Shown: positions 23,711 to 37,079, counted from the stretch's first letter. The stretch: 64,000 nucleotides of DNA from Neocallimastix lanati (nom. inval.) (GCA_016946835.1 JACVTC010000006.1:2301134-2365133), one strand, 5' to 3'. Numbers and translations are program-made. Notes: generated by a model not told the origin, from the sequence alone.

Positions 23711-24516
23711 ATATTTATTATATAAAAATAATAATATTTATTATAATATTTATTATATAATTAATTCATATTTTAATTTTTATTAAAATAATAATATTTA
23801 TTATAATATTTATTAATTTATTATAATAATATATCAAATATCAAAATTTTCTTCATATTTATCTATTTGTTCACTTATTTATTTATTTATTTATTTATTT
23901 ATAATAAAATAAACTATATTATTAATGCTTTTAACAATTATTGGAATTTATAGTGTGAGAAAAAATAATATTTATATTTTATTTGAAAATATATCTTTTC
24001 TAAATTTTTTTATTTATTATGTATCTTATTATATATAGTAAAAAAAAAAAAAAAAAATTTATAAAAATTATGAGAAATCAATAATTATTTTTAGTATATA
24101 ATATATAAAATATTACATACTATAATATAGTTTTATTAAATGTAAAACTTTTTTTTTAAAAAAAAAAAACTAAAAGCCATTTCATCAATATAGAAATTCA
24201 CAAAACCTTTTTCTAATATTAATTTACATTTATTTTTATATTTATTTAGGTTTAAATATATGTATATGTATATTTTATCTTTATTTTCGATTAAAAATTA
24301 ATATTTCATTAATTATTAATTATTTCAAAATCTTCATAAAATAATGTTTAATAATTTAATTATAAATATATATATATATATATATTAATAATAAGAAATT
24401 AGTTTGAACAAAACTACAAAATAATTATTTTATTTTTTTTTTATAAATTTATATGTATATATATTTTTATAATATTTACTAGTTTCATTATTCAGTATAT
24501 CATAATCAAAATTATA

Positions 24517-24549
<33 letters not shown>

Positions 24550-26199
24550 GAATACTCATAAAATAGATTTATATATAGCTCATGAATATTAATATTTTTT
24601 AATGTTTTTCTATTATTATTACTAATTTTTTTTATCTTTTCAAAAAAAGGATATTTATATTATTAAATAACTAATTAGGATAATCATTAATTACAGTTTA
24701 ACTATTATGAAATTATACAAATATATATATAATTTTTTTGATTTTTTATTTATTTATTTATTTTTATAAATTATTATTATTATTTATTACTTATTTTTAT
24801 ATAAAATTAATTTCAATAAATTTATCAAAATTTTTTTTTTTCATAAATTGTTATTAAATAAATGTTAACTTTTAGAACTTTTAGATTCAAATAAAAAAAA
24901 TTTTTTTTTTAAATTTAAAAATATAAATCCATTAAAGTGATTATTACCTTTTTTTTTTTTTTTATTGTTATTTTATTTTTTTTTTTAAAAAATATATATA
25001 TATATATATAATTGTAATAGGATACTGATTTAATTCTTGATTTATTTAAAAAATTTTATTATTTGTTTATTATTTATTTTATAATTTATTTTATTATTTA
25101 TTTAATTATTTATTTTTTATTTTTATTTTTTTATTTATAACTATATAGAGTTATCTTTCATTTAGAATTAAAAAAGACTATTAACTACTAGAACTAGACA
25201 TATATATCTAGTTAGTTTATACAAAAATAAATTTTTAATAAAGTCATATAAAGGTTGGCTTATAAAAAAAATTTTTTTAAAATAAATAATAGGAAATTGT
25301 TAAGTAGATTTATTAATAATTCCCTTATTTATATTATTATTTGTATTAATGTTTTTAAAATCAAGAACATTATAATTTTTTTAAATTCTATTAAGAAATT
25401 ATCTATTATTATTTGATATTTTTCATTAAATTTAATAGTGGTTTTGAATCAAATAATAGTAAATAATTAATTTATAGGCCTTAATTTATTTGGCCTTAGG
25501 TTTTTTTTCTAATCTTCTCCTAAGACTTTTTTTTTTCTAGATCTGTACCCCATTTTTATTAATTATAAAATTTATATATAAATAGTCTTGAAGTATCAGT
25601 ATTTCAAAAAATTCAACAGCTATTATTTTCGATTAAATAATAAATAATTATTAATAACCTCCATTTCTAAATTCGAAATAAATTGTAAATAATCGTAATT
25701 GTATGTTTCTTTAAATTTACTTAAATTTTATCTTAAATTTTATTTTTAAATTTACGATTGTTAATCTTAAATTAGTTTTCTTTATTGTAAGCAATTGGAA
25801 AATTAGTATTTTTAGTTTAAATTTTTAATTAACATTTAATCAATACTATTGGTTTTATTTCATAATTTTAAATATTAAGTTGTATATTACAAATAAATAT
25901 GATATATAATAATAATAATAATAATGTATAGTTTATATAGTTTATGATACAAATAATATAGTTAAAAATAATTTATAAGCCTCTTTTTTGCAATTATTAT
26001 TAAATCTTAGTAAAAAAAAATATATATATATGTTACGATTATTTTGTCAGATTAAGAGTCGCAATGACTCTTTAATATTTTTAGTTATAAATCTATATAT
26101 TAAAAGTATTTATAAGTAATTTAGATATTAGTTATAATTAGTATTGGTGATTAATTTAATAATCAACTAACTACGTATTAATTTTTGTTTTTTTGATCA
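23711..26199. other. AT-rich region without recognisable genes
   Basis: Contains several AT dinucleotide runs (24370, 24505, 24993), A/T homopolymers and TTTA arrays. From about 25150 onward the sequence looks less repetitive and resembles the LTR-derived sequence further right, but no boundaries could be set. Confidence 0.4.
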
Positions 26200-27093
26200 A
26201 TTTTTGACAAATTTTTATTATTAAAAATTTTTTTTTCTGATAAAAATTTTTTTCTTCATATTTTTATAATTTTCACCAGTATTTTCACCTAAATTATTTT
26301 TGTTTACATTTTTATCAATTTCATTTCCTGGATTATTGTAATCAACATTTAAAATATTATTATATTAAGTAATTATTTTCATATATTTTTGATAATTTTC
26401 ATAATAAGTAGTAACAAAATTCATAACATGTAAATAATCCTTAATAATTTTCTGGATGTTATTGTTCTTTTTGTCGATTTAATTCAAACATTTTAATAAT
26501 TTGTTCAATTTACAATATGTTTTATTTATTTTATCTAGAAATGAATCAATTGAATATGTATCTATCATAACAGGCTATTACAATAATTTGTATCACCTAT
26601 TTGCCTAATATCACCTATTGTTTCAAATTCTAAGTATTGTTTATCATTATTATCTTCTGAAATAGTGTTTATTTCATGTAAATTTATTTCCTTGATACTA
26701 TTTTCAGGTTCAATTAAATTTATTTCTTTTATTTTAACTATATTACTTTTCACTATCAGAATCACTATCGTAACATAATTCAATGTCATTTATTTCATCT
26801 ACTGAAATATTTAATTTTTCGAATTGTTCTGCTATATGTTTAATGCTGTTATGAGGATTTTTAGGAATAAAGGGGTAGTTATAAACTAAATGTTTTTCAC
26901 TATCACACAAATAGCAACGTTTTTTCGTATTATCCATTCTTCTTTTGTTATTGTATCTCTCCCAAATATCATCTTGATCATAACTTTTAAAATTATTACT
27001 TTTATTCTTATTTTTGTTCTTATTTTTATTCTTTAAATATATGTAATATTTCTTCTTCTTCTTCTTTATTTTTTTCTCGGATAAAAATTCCAC
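26200..27093 (-). pseudogene. Retrotransposon gag-like remnant
   Basis: Two open stretches in different frames, 26743-27093 and 26565-26789, joined by a frameshift near 26760, with weaker continuation to about 26200 (NNPGNEIDKNVNKNNLGENTG). The first contains Lys/Asn repeats, KKRCYLCDSEKHLVYNYP and EQFEKLNISVDEIND. The CxxCx4Hx4 spacing is that of a retroviral-type zinc knuckle with the last Cys replaced by Tyr. The gag of element K ends in a comparable arrangement. No capsid region is recognisable. Treated as a decayed gag or gag-pol junction. Confidence 0.5.
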
Positions 27094-28011
27094 GATTTCT
27101 AAATATAAAATTAGAATTTTATAGAATAAATCTTTAAATTAATTATTAAGTTATTTTTTCTGTAAATTTGTTTTAATAATTCAGAATCAATAATTAATAA
27201 TATCTTTAAGTATTTTTAAAGAATCACGAATAGTTTAGATAAATTAATAATAGTAAATCTTATTAATATTTTACAAATAATGTGTTAAATAATTTCTAAA
27301 AGGTTCCAAGGAATTCTTTTGAATTCTAGTTGGTTCCAAAACACCTTTTTGACATATTAGATTAATTTAATTATTTTAAATTGTTATTTATTATTAAATA
27401 TATTTTGGAAAGATAGTTTAGAATATAATATTAATTATAATTAATTTATTAGTGTAATTAAATAATCTCAATATTAGAAATTTATCTATAAATTATTAAT
27501 CTTTGTTCTTATGAACTATATAATTTTAATTATTAGATTTTATCAATATTACTTTATTATTAAAACTTTTATATAAGTTTATTATAAAAGAATACATGAA
27601 TACATATATTATTATTAAATGTATGATCTAAATATATGAATAATTATTATTTTAGAACTAGTATAAATAGAACTTTAAATTTTTAATTCTTACAATCTTT
27701 GTAAGATTATTAGCTAATTAAATCATTAACTAAATTAGATAATTATTTATTAATGTACTAAAGATATTGATCATATCTTTACATTTATTCAAATAAAATT
27801 ATTAATAAAAAAATTAATTTAAACTAAAATTTATTAAAAAATATTTTATTGATTTATAAATTAGATGAATATATATATTTTAGATAATTAATTAGGATAT
27901 TTATATAAGAGAGTAATAATAATAGTTGATGTAATAATTAAAAATTAATAATAAATAAATATAATAAAACATTAATATTTCTGTTTAACTATACTTGTAA
28001 CGAATACTAAA
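27094..28011. other. AT-rich spacer, probably decayed LTR sequence
   Basis: No frame or RNA seen. Two inexact repeats of GGTTCCAA lie at 27302 and 27331. Composition and motifs are like the LTR units to the right. Confidence 0.35.
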
Positions 28012-28928
28012 TGTTGAGGTTCGGGACAGATTAATAATAAATATAGAAGTAAACACTAAAATAAAAAAAAATAAAAGTTAAAATATATCTTTTTAAAATA
28101 TTTTATTTATTTATTTAATAAAAATAATTCAATTAAAACTAAAGATAATTTAATTTTTTGAATAAGATTATATCTTTAAGATTCATTCTTTTAAAATACA
28201 ATTTTCTCATCTATTTATATTTTTTTCTTTTGTCGTTAGAAATGGTCAAGCCATTTCTTTAGAATATCTTAGAGTTACATGTTTGAATTGTATTTAAATT
28301 ATAAATTCATAATCTATTCTATTATAATAAATAATTATTATATATTATTAAATTCTAAATTATTTATTATTAATTGTAGTGATAATATATTTTAAAAATA
28401 ATTTTATTACTTTTACAGAACTATTAGTAATAGAGTATTATTTAATTTTATACTATTTTTAAATAAAAGTATTTTAGATTATTATCTATTATCAATACTA
28501 TTATAAATAGGGTGTATTTTGGAAGGAAGTATTACTAATTTTAATGACAAGGATCATGGATTTAAGTAAAATATTTTTAAATCATTATTAATTATATTAA
28601 TTTTATTAATAATAAATAATCTGTATTAGTAATATTTGAAAAATAAAATTTTCTTTAATAATAAAATATTGATAGAATAAATCATATTAATAAAACTAGA
28701 TATTGATAATAATATTGATATTAATAATATAGTATTAATTTTAATAATAAAGTATTGATATTAATAAAGAATTTATATTAATAATAATAAATTTAATATT
28801 AGTAATAATTTGGCAGTAATAGAACATAAGAAAGTTCTCCAAGTAAGGAAATAAATAATTTAATTTTAGTGGTTAAGTTATTTTTATGAAAAATAATAAA
28901 GTTAACATTATTTGTTCATTCCTTAACA
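28012..28928 (-). mobile_element. LTR D3, 3' LTR of the integrase-bearing remnant
   Basis: Plus-strand ends TGTTGAGG...CCTTAACA form a TG/CA terminal inverted repeat. Directly right of it, on the minus strand, come the end of an integrase reading frame and a purine-rich GCGAGGG tract, as expected upstream of a 3' LTR. This fixes the element as minus-strand. It shares its first bases (GAGGTTCGGG compared with TTGGTTCGGGG) and an AGAAATGG...CCATTTCT hairpin with LTR D2. Confidence 0.7.
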
Positions 28929-28951
28929 CGATACCCTCGCTAAGACTCAAG

Positions 28952-29292
28952 CTATACAGAAGCTGAGTTAAACTTGATTATGTTCTTCAAATGAACATTG
29001 CGGTTCATTTGTATATCCGACTTAGGATCGGCCAATGTTACTGTGTTGAATTGTTTCTTAATTACTTGGAGTGGTCCAACAAAATATGGTTCTAACTTGG
29101 TTCGAGTAAAATTCCTTACTAAGACTAAATCACCAGGTTTTATTCTTTTGGCCTGATTCATACTATTCTTTTGTTCTCTACGAGTAGCCCAGTATTTATT
29201 TGCATTTTTGATATTGGCCGCAGCTTCCATAGTCCATAAGTAGTGATTGACAAATTTTTCCAATAGGATTTCATCCGAAGATTTGTTTATTA
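28952..29292 (-). pseudogene. Ty3/gypsy integrase C-terminal fragment
   Basis: About 113 codons remain open; the fragment begins within SSDEILLEKFVNHYLW and ends near a stop at 28952. PGDLVLVRNFTRTKLEPYFVGPLQVI and RNVHLKNI match the GPY/F module of element K (PGDYVMIRLIGRSKLNPYFYGPYKVI; RNVHIKNV). This module follows the DDE core in many Metaviridae integrases and contacts DNA or target factors. Everything upstream (core, RT, protease, gag) is missing: the sequence to the right passes into LTR D1 within 100 bases. Confidence 0.85.
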
Positions 29293-29387
29293 TAACTGAA
29301 ATTGAGATTTCAATTCAGTTATAATTTCAACAATATTATAAAATCTTTTACTATTTCTTAATATATATTATTATTATTTATCAACAA

Positions 29388-30173
29388 TGGTATGGTTCAT
29401 ATAGTTTTAGGAATATAATAATAATTAACACAAATAATAAAATTACAATAAAAAAAAATTTGTTTTACAATCAAAATTTATTTATTTAAATTTATAAAAG
29501 AAAAATAATAATATAATTATTTATTTTAATAAAAGTAAGTTATTGATTATATTTTATTTCACTAAAAATTACATGTATTTATTTTTTTTTTATCAAATTA
29601 AAATTTGTAAAGCCTAACTATTTCTTAATAAACTAATTACTAATTATTTTAATAAATAAAACATTTAAATTGAAATTGAATTATTATTTTAGTTAATAAT
29701 ATTATTGTTATAAATATTAGTTTTATATTATTGAATTATTAATTATTTAATAATAGTTTAATATTAATATATATAAAATAAAAATAAAGAGATTATACAG
29801 AATATTTTAATTGTGGTTTAGTTAAATTTAGTAATTAAAAATAAATTTAAATTGATAACGAAAATTTTAATAACTAATTAAATAGATTTGATTATTTTCA
29901 ATATAACATATTACAAAAGAAATATAATATTAAAATATTAAGTGGGCAAGGACAATATTCTTGGCTAAAGATTTTTAATACTTTATAATGGAATCGGTTC
30001 GATAATTCAAAAAGGAATTTAAGGTTGATTGGTGATTTATTAACTTAAGATTTCTATTTAGTAATATTTGAAGAATATTGGAAAGTTCCAATTATATAGA
30101 ATAGAATAATCTATAAGGTTAGAATAATTTATATTATTCTAGCACAATTAGTATTATTTGTTCATTCTGTATT
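29388..30173 (-). mobile_element. Solo LTR D1 (leftmost of tRNA-directed array)
   Basis: Starts TGGTATGGTTC and ends near TTCATTCTGTATT. Flanked on both sides by AACAA (29383-29387 and 30174-30178), the expected 5-bp target duplication. No internal coding sequence. Strand is assigned by similarity to D3. Confidence 0.7.
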
Positions 30174-30178
30174 AACAA

Positions 30179-32385
30179 TGTAATAATTTAATTAAAAAAT
30201 TATAATTAAATTATTAATCATTAATATTAGCTCTAACTGCTAATATTAAAGGTTTAGAAAAGAATCATACTTACCTATGGTTCTTTCTAATTATTGAGTT
30301 TATTATAACGAATTATAATAGACGAAACACTGAAATTGATAAAAAAAGTTTTAATTATAAAATTTGTTTTTAAAATAATTTGTTTTATTAATTATTAGAA
30401 ACTTTAAATGTTAAAACTATTTATTATTATTATTATTATTATATTATAATTGTTATAATAATAACTCTTGATTTCTCAAAGAGAACTCAAGAGCCTTATT
30501 TATATTTTTTTGTCAAAATAAGGTTAAAATCAAAAGGGGTTCTAATCTTAACAAATCTCTTATCTAGGAAAAGACTAGAAGAAAAACCTAGATAAGTTTT
30601 TGATCGATATTCTATCCATATCGATCATCGCGTTAATTAAGTAAAACCGATTACTTTTAAGAAGTAATTGGAAAAACCTTAATTAACCGATTACTTAATC
30701 TAATATAATGATCGAAAATAAAAGAATAAAATAATGAAAATTATTTCGATCATAAATTTTAAAATTTAATCTATTTAGTTCTATTTTATAGAACTTTACA
30801 TAAAAAATATAAAACAATACATTAATAATAAAAATACATCATTAATAAAATACAGAATACATGATAGAATACAGAATACATGATAAAATACAGAATAGTG
30901 TTTTAGTTTATGATTTAATAAGTAAGAGAAAACTAAAACTAATAAATTTAATAATTAAGTGAATAATTAAATAAATTTAATACTGTTTTAAATGTATAAA
31001 AATTATTTAATTAAATAAAATTTTAATATTAAACTAAATAAATTTATAATATGTAATTAAATAAATTATTAATTATAATTAAGTGTATAAATGAAATATG
31101 AATTAAATAAAAGTTATATTAATTATAACTTAACTATGTTAAATTAAATTGGATGTTTAGGTAAGATTCTTGCTATATCTTTCCTAGTTTGGGTTAAATT
31201 GGTCAGGTCAAGATGTTTTTATTAATTATAACAATCAATTAAATTTAAATAATAAATAACACACAGAGTTTTATAATTAAGATTTCAATATTTAAGATTT
31301 ATGTTTTATTAGAACTTTATTTAATATATATTTTAATAATAAATTTTAACTAAGATTAATATAAAAAATTATTTATTGTTATAATTAATTCATTAACTTT
31401 ATGTTAACACATTAAATTAAATTATTAAAGGTTAAAGGTTAAAGGTTAATAATCTTACAAAGAATTCAAAATATGGAATTCCAAATCTTTTTTATATTAA
31501 ATTAAATAATAATTAACGATATAATTAAATAATACATTCTAATCTTAATATATTCATACATGTATATAAACTATATAAAATATAATAATAAAATAATATT
31601 GATAAGAATCTTTTAATAAAATAACTATATAACTTATTCATAAAACAATTTAAATCTAAAACTAATTTAATAATCAAATATAAAATAAAATAAATTAAAA
31701 TATTAAAACTAATTAAAAATTCTCTTTCGGAAATCTTTAGAATGATAAAGAATTCCTTAGAATCTTTTAGAAATAATTAAATAAAATATATAATAATAAA
31801 ATATATAAAACTTATAAAACTTATTTAAAATATTATAAAACTATTACTAATAACTAATTCTGTATTTTTAATTAATAATAAAAATTAATAATATAATTTC
31901 CAAGTTAAGAGATTTATCTAATATAAATTTCTTAATTAATAATTTAGGGTCTTAATTAAATAATTAAATTATATTTTTATATTTAATTATCTTTAAAGTC
32001 CAATATCTCGTTATCTAGTTGTCCAATAAGGTTGATTTCAACATATGTTGTAGTTCTCGAACGTAGCTTTCTAATGAATATATTTTTAGCAGGAATCTTC
32101 ATTATTTGTTGAGTTTTCGTTGTTTTTCTTCATGTTATTTTTATCAAATTCTAAAGGGTTAAATTAAATTAAATTATTTTAAATAAATAAGTCCAAACCC
32201 TTTGGTTTCTAATTCTTTAATGTTTCTAATATTTATTTTTATAATTAAAATCGAATTAAAATAATTCTTGTCAATAACTAAATTTCAATTGATCTAATGG
32301 TGAATTTTAACTTCAAATCCACTAGTATTCGTGACAAACTAAGAGAATATAATTATTTTGTTGAAAATAATTATATTTTCTTACA
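30179..32385 (-). mobile_element. Solo LTR A1, interrupted by LTR B
   Basis: Ends TGTAATAATTTAATT...CTTACA; flanked by AACAA at 30174-30178 and 32386-32390. Without the nested LTR it is about 1002 bp, matching A2 (1007 bp) almost base for base in inverted orientation. A TATA-like TATAAATAAGG on the minus strand sits just ahead of a CTCTTGA/TCAAGAG hairpin (30465-30493). Other conserved hairpins are CTTATCTAGG/CCTAGATAAG and GATCGATAT/ATATCGATC. Confidence 0.8.
31137..32336. mobile_element. Solo LTR B nested in A1
   Basis: 1200 bp, ends TGTTAAATT...GTGACA, flanked by AACTA on both sides (31132-31136 and 32337-32341). Removing it and one AACTA restores the A-family sequence seen in A4 and A5. 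It is therefore younger than A1 and did not use the tRNA-linked site. Confidence 0.85.
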
Positions 32386-32390
32386 AACAA

Positions 32391-33397
32391 TGTAAGAATT
32401 TATAATTATTTTTAACAAAATAATTATATTTTCTAAGTTAGGTTATAATTAATATAACTTTTATTTAACTCATATTTCATTTATACACTTAATTATAATT
32501 AATAATTTATTTAATTATATATTAAAATTTTATTTAGTTTAATATTAAAAATTTATTTAATTAAATAATTTTTATACATTTAAAATAATATTAAATTTAT
32601 TTAATTACTCACTTAATTATTAAATTTATTAGTTTTAGTTTTCTCTCACTTATTAAATCATAAACTAAAACACTATTCTGTATTTTATCATGTATTCTGT
32701 ATTCTATCATGTATTCTGTATTTTATTAATGATGTATTTTTATTATTAATGTATTGTTTTATATTTTTTATGTAAAGTTCTATAAAATAGAACTAAATAG
32801 ATTAAATTTTAAATTTTATGATCGAAATAATTTTCATTATTTTATTCTTTTATTTTCGATCATTATATTAGATTAAGTAATCGGTTAATTAAGGTTTTTC
32901 CAATTACTTCTTAAAAGTAATCGGTTTTACTTAATTAACGCGATGATCGATATGGATAGAATATCGATCAAAAAACTTATCTGGGTTTTTCTTCTAGTCT
33001 TTTCCTAGATAAGAGATTTGTTAAGATTAGAACTCCTTTTGATTTTAACCTTATTTTGACAAAAAAGTATAAATAAGGCTCTTGAGTTCTCTTTGAGAAA
33101 TCAAGAGTTATTATTATAACAATTATAATATAATAATAATAATAATAATAATAAATAGTTTTAACATTTAAAGTTTCTAATAATTAATAAAACAAATTAT
33201 TTTAAAAACAAATTTTATAATTAAAACTTTTCTTTATCAATTTCAGTGTTTCGTCTATTATAATTCGTTATAATAAACTCAATAATTAGAAAGAACCATA
33301 GGTAAGTATGATTCTTTTCTAAACCTTTAATATTAGCAGTTAGAGCTAATATTAATGATTAATAATTTAATTATAATTTTTTAATTAAATTATTACA
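32391..33397 (+). mobile_element. Solo LTR A2, opposite orientation to A1
   Basis: Ends TGTAAGAATTT...TTATTACA, flanked by AACAA at 32386-32390 and 33398-33402. The TATA-like GTATAAATAAGG and hairpin lie on the plus strand (about 33065-33107). It is the only unit of the array for which I find reversed polarity, and it is nearly identical to A1. Confidence 0.82.
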
Positions 33398-33402
33398 AAC
33401 AA

Positions 33403-34371
33403 TGGTAGACTCGGGTTGACACGTATAGATTTAAAATCAAGCAGGGGGGGACGGGTATTACCCTGCTTTGATTTTAAATAAAAAAAATTCTTTTTATTAA
33501 AAATTATTTATTATTTATTAATATAAAAATTTATTTTTTTAAAGTACACATATTTAATTTTTAAGAAATATTTACAATATTTATATTTTTTTTATAAATT
33601 TAAAGTATAATTATTTGTTTATAATTTAAGTAATTTTATAGAATTATTGAATTAATTTTATATCAATAATTCATTTTTGTTTTAATTTTTATAAATATAA
33701 TAATATAATATTCAAATATAATTTAATTAAAAATAATTATAAAATAAATATATAGAAAATAGTTTTTACTATTTTCTTTGATATTTGTAAGTTAAATAAA
33801 TTGTTTTTAAAGATTAATATAATAAATTTAATAATCTTTAATTATTTTAAATAATACTTGTAATTATTTTTAAAAATAAAATAAAATTTTTATAATATTT
33901 ATTTAATAAATTTGATAATATTTAAATAATAAATTTTTATAATAATTAATAATTTTTAATAATAATTTTTTAATAATAAATTTAATTAATAATCTTAATA
34001 ATTTTATAATAATATTTAATAGTTATAATAAATAAATTTTTATAATAATATTTAATAATTTTAATAATTTTATAATATTAATAGTTTATAATAATTTTTA
34101 TAATAATATTTAATTAATAGTTTTAATAATTTAGTATCTTAAAAGTATAATTTTAATATTTACAATTGTATTTTAATATATACATATATTTAATAATATA
34201 ACAATAAAGTAATTAATTAAAATTTGTTTACATTATTTACAAGTTAAAATTAATTTATATCAAAATAAATTAAATTTTATTATTAAGTTTAGGTTATCAA
34301 GAATATAGGAAAGTACAATTTAGTAAAGAATTATTAATAATAAAATAAAGGTTATTAATTCATTCTTTACC
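33403..34371. mobile_element. Solo LTR C1
   Basis: Starts TGGTAGACTCGGG and ends TTCATTCTTTACC; flanked by AACAA (33398-33402 and 34372-34376). Near its left end a GC-rich hairpin (33429-33479) pairs ATCAAGCAGGG with CCCTGCTTTGAT. Other copies are C2 at 41846 and C3 at 63617. Confidence 0.8.
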
Positions 34372-34376
34372 AACAA

Positions 34377-35297
34377 TGGTTTGGTTCGGGGTTTTTTATA
34401 AAAATTATTCAAAAATTATAAATAAAATTAAAACAATAATAAAAATAAAAGAAAATTTTTGTTTTATTAAAAATCTTTATTAAAATTTATTTATTATAAT
34501 TTATTACATGATTATTATTATTATTATTTTTTTTTTATCTAAACTATCTCTTTTTATACTTTTACAATTAATTAGAAATGGGAAAGCCATTTCTTATTTT
34601 TAATTTCTTTTAATAATAATTCAAATTTTTAAATTATATCTAATAAATTTATTTTAATTTAAGTATTTCTATTATATATAAAAATTTATCCTAATTAATT
34701 ATTAATGTATTATTAATATATTTTAAACATAATTTTATCAATTTTGCAGAATTTACTAATGTGGTTTAGTAATTATAACTTACTAAATCCTTCATTTATG
34801 TGTAAAATATTATTAATTTTAAATTATTCAATATAATTGTTATAATTAATTCTTAAAAATATAACATTATGGATTATAATAAACATATATTAATAATATA
34901 TAATTTTATTTTTTTTTTGTATTATTATGTATTAGTAATATTATTTAGAAATTAATTTTTATTATTAATACAATGAATAACTATTGGTTAAAGAAAAACT
35001 ATCTAGATTTTTAATTAACTTGACAATAATAAATTGATAAAATAAAAATATTAATAAAAAAAAAATATATTGATAATTTGTTAACAGTTCAATAATAATA
35101 TAATAATTTTAAATAAGAAATATATAAATAAAAATTATTTAATATAATTAATATTATTATTTATTAAGAAATAATTCAATTTTAATTTATAGTAGAATAT
35201 AGGAAAATTCCATACAATAAGGAAGGCAAATAGTTTAATTTGTGGTTAAGTTATTTGTTAGATTTGAGACCAAATTAACAATATTTGCTTCTTCTTT
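34377..35297 (-). mobile_element. Solo LTR D2
   Basis: Starts TGGTTTGGTTCGGGG; flanked by AACAA (34372-34376 and 35298-35302). A TATAAAAAG-like box on the minus strand (about 34550) lies next to the hairpin AGAAATGG/CCATTTCT (about 34576-34597), as in D3. Confidence 0.75.
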
Positions 35298-35304
35298 AAC
35301 AATA

Positions 35305-36264
35305 TGTAATAATTTAATTATAAAATTAATTATAATTAAATTATTAACTACAACTTAATAATAATTAAATAATAATTATTATTAAATTGAGAAAGCAAAA
35401 AAGATAAATATAATTATCTTTTATAAGAAAGAGTTTATTATAACTAATTATAATAAACTAATAACACAGAATTGTCAAGAGAAAGGATTATTTTATTTTG
35501 TTTTATTTTTAAATTTGTTTTATTAGAACTTATTTTATTAAAATAGAAATATAAAATATTTATTAATGTTATTACTATATTATAATTGTTATAATAATAA
35601 CTCTTGATTTCTCAAAGAGAATTCAAGAGCCTTATTTATACTTTTTTGAAAAATAAGGTTAAATTAAAAAATGTTTTCTAATCTTAACAAATCTCTTATC
35701 TAGGAAAAGATTAGAGAGAAAAACCTAGATAAGATTTTTGATCGATATTCTATCCATATCGATCATCGTATCAATTAGGTAAAACCAATTACTTTTAAGA
35801 AGTAATTGGGAAAAACCCTAATTAACCGATTCGTTAATCTAATGTAATTGATCGAAAATAAAAGAATAAAATAATAAAAGATATTTCGATCATAAAATTA
35901 TAAATTTACAAATAAGGAAAATAACATAATGATATTAATAAACAAAATACAGAATACATTATTAAAATACATATTAGAATACATAATATATTTGTTTTCA
36001 ATTTAATTAAATAAATATACTAAAATTAATAAATTTAATAATTAAATGTATAATTAAATAAACTATAATTATTTATAAATGTATGAATAATAATTAATTA
36101 AATAAATTTTGTTGTATTAAATCAATGAATATTTAATATGGAGTTAAATAAATTATTAATAATATTTAAATGAATAAATATTATATAATTAAATAAAGTT
36201 ATAATTATAACTTTAACTAAGAAAATATAATTATTTTATTTAAAAATAATTATAGATTCTTACA
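35305..36264 (-). mobile_element. Solo LTR A4
   Basis: 960 bp, TGTAATAATTT...GATTCTTACA, flanked by CAATA (35300-35304 and 36265-36269). Carries the A-family TATA, CTCTTGA/TCAAGAG hairpin (about 35599-35627) and GATCGATAT hairpin (about 35739). The target register is moved two bases right of that used by D2. Confidence 0.82.
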
Positions 36265-36270
36265 CAATAA

Positions 36271-37074
36271 TGTTAAGGTTTTAGAGAATTAAATAAAAAT
36301 AAAGAAACCCAAATTTTATTTATTTATTTATTTATTTATTATTTTATTTATTTATTTTATTAAATTTATTTTGATGATTTTTAAAAATTGGTAGCAAAAT
36401 TTACAACTTTTTATACTTTTTTCAAGGCATAAAAGTTGTTCTTGCCACTAAATTACATTTTATTTATTTTTTTTTAAAAAACTATTAAATTTAAATTAAA
36501 TTTTATAATCAGTTATATAAAATTTAATTATAACAATATAAATAAAATACATTTATAATATTAATAAAACATTTTTTTTTTTTTTTTTTTAAAAATATCT
36601 AAAATATTACTAATAAGAATTTATTTAATTGGCTATAATTTTTATTACAATCTGTTAAAATATTCAAATAAAATAAAAATACTATTCTAATATATAGGTT
36701 TTTAATAAAATAAGATATTTTTCAATATAAAATAAAACATTTCGATATAAAATTTTATAATAAAAAGTTAAAATATAATATATAAATTTTTAATTATCAA
36801 TATATAAAAATATTATTAATACAAATTTTCATTATTAATATAAAAAAAAAATAAGATTTATTATTAATATTGCTAATATAAGTTTTAAATATATAAAAAT
36901 ATTACTATTAATATAAGATTTAATATAAAAATATAAAGCTTAATATAATTTTTGATTTAATTTTTGATCTTTGGATTTAAAAATTTATTAAAGTACAAAA
37001 TAATAATGTACACATAATGTATTAGAAATAAATCGTAGATTTAATTAAGAATGCATATTTAGTACATTCTTATC
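36271..37074 (-). mobile_element. Solo LTR E
   Basis: Starts TGTTAAGG, ends CATTCTTATC; flanked by AATAA (36266-36270 and 37075-37079). A minus-strand TATAAAAAG lies inside a hairpin-forming segment near 36400-36445 (ACAACTTTTTAT with ATAAAAGTTGT). Confidence 0.75.
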
Positions 37075-37079
37075 AATAA

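Noticed and set aside
33403..33415. TGGTAGACTCGGG as a primer-binding site after LTR A2
   Set aside because: The same bases start three separate 1 kb units (33403, 41846, 63617), each bounded by its own 5-bp repeat or LTR junction, so it is the LTR end and not a PBS.
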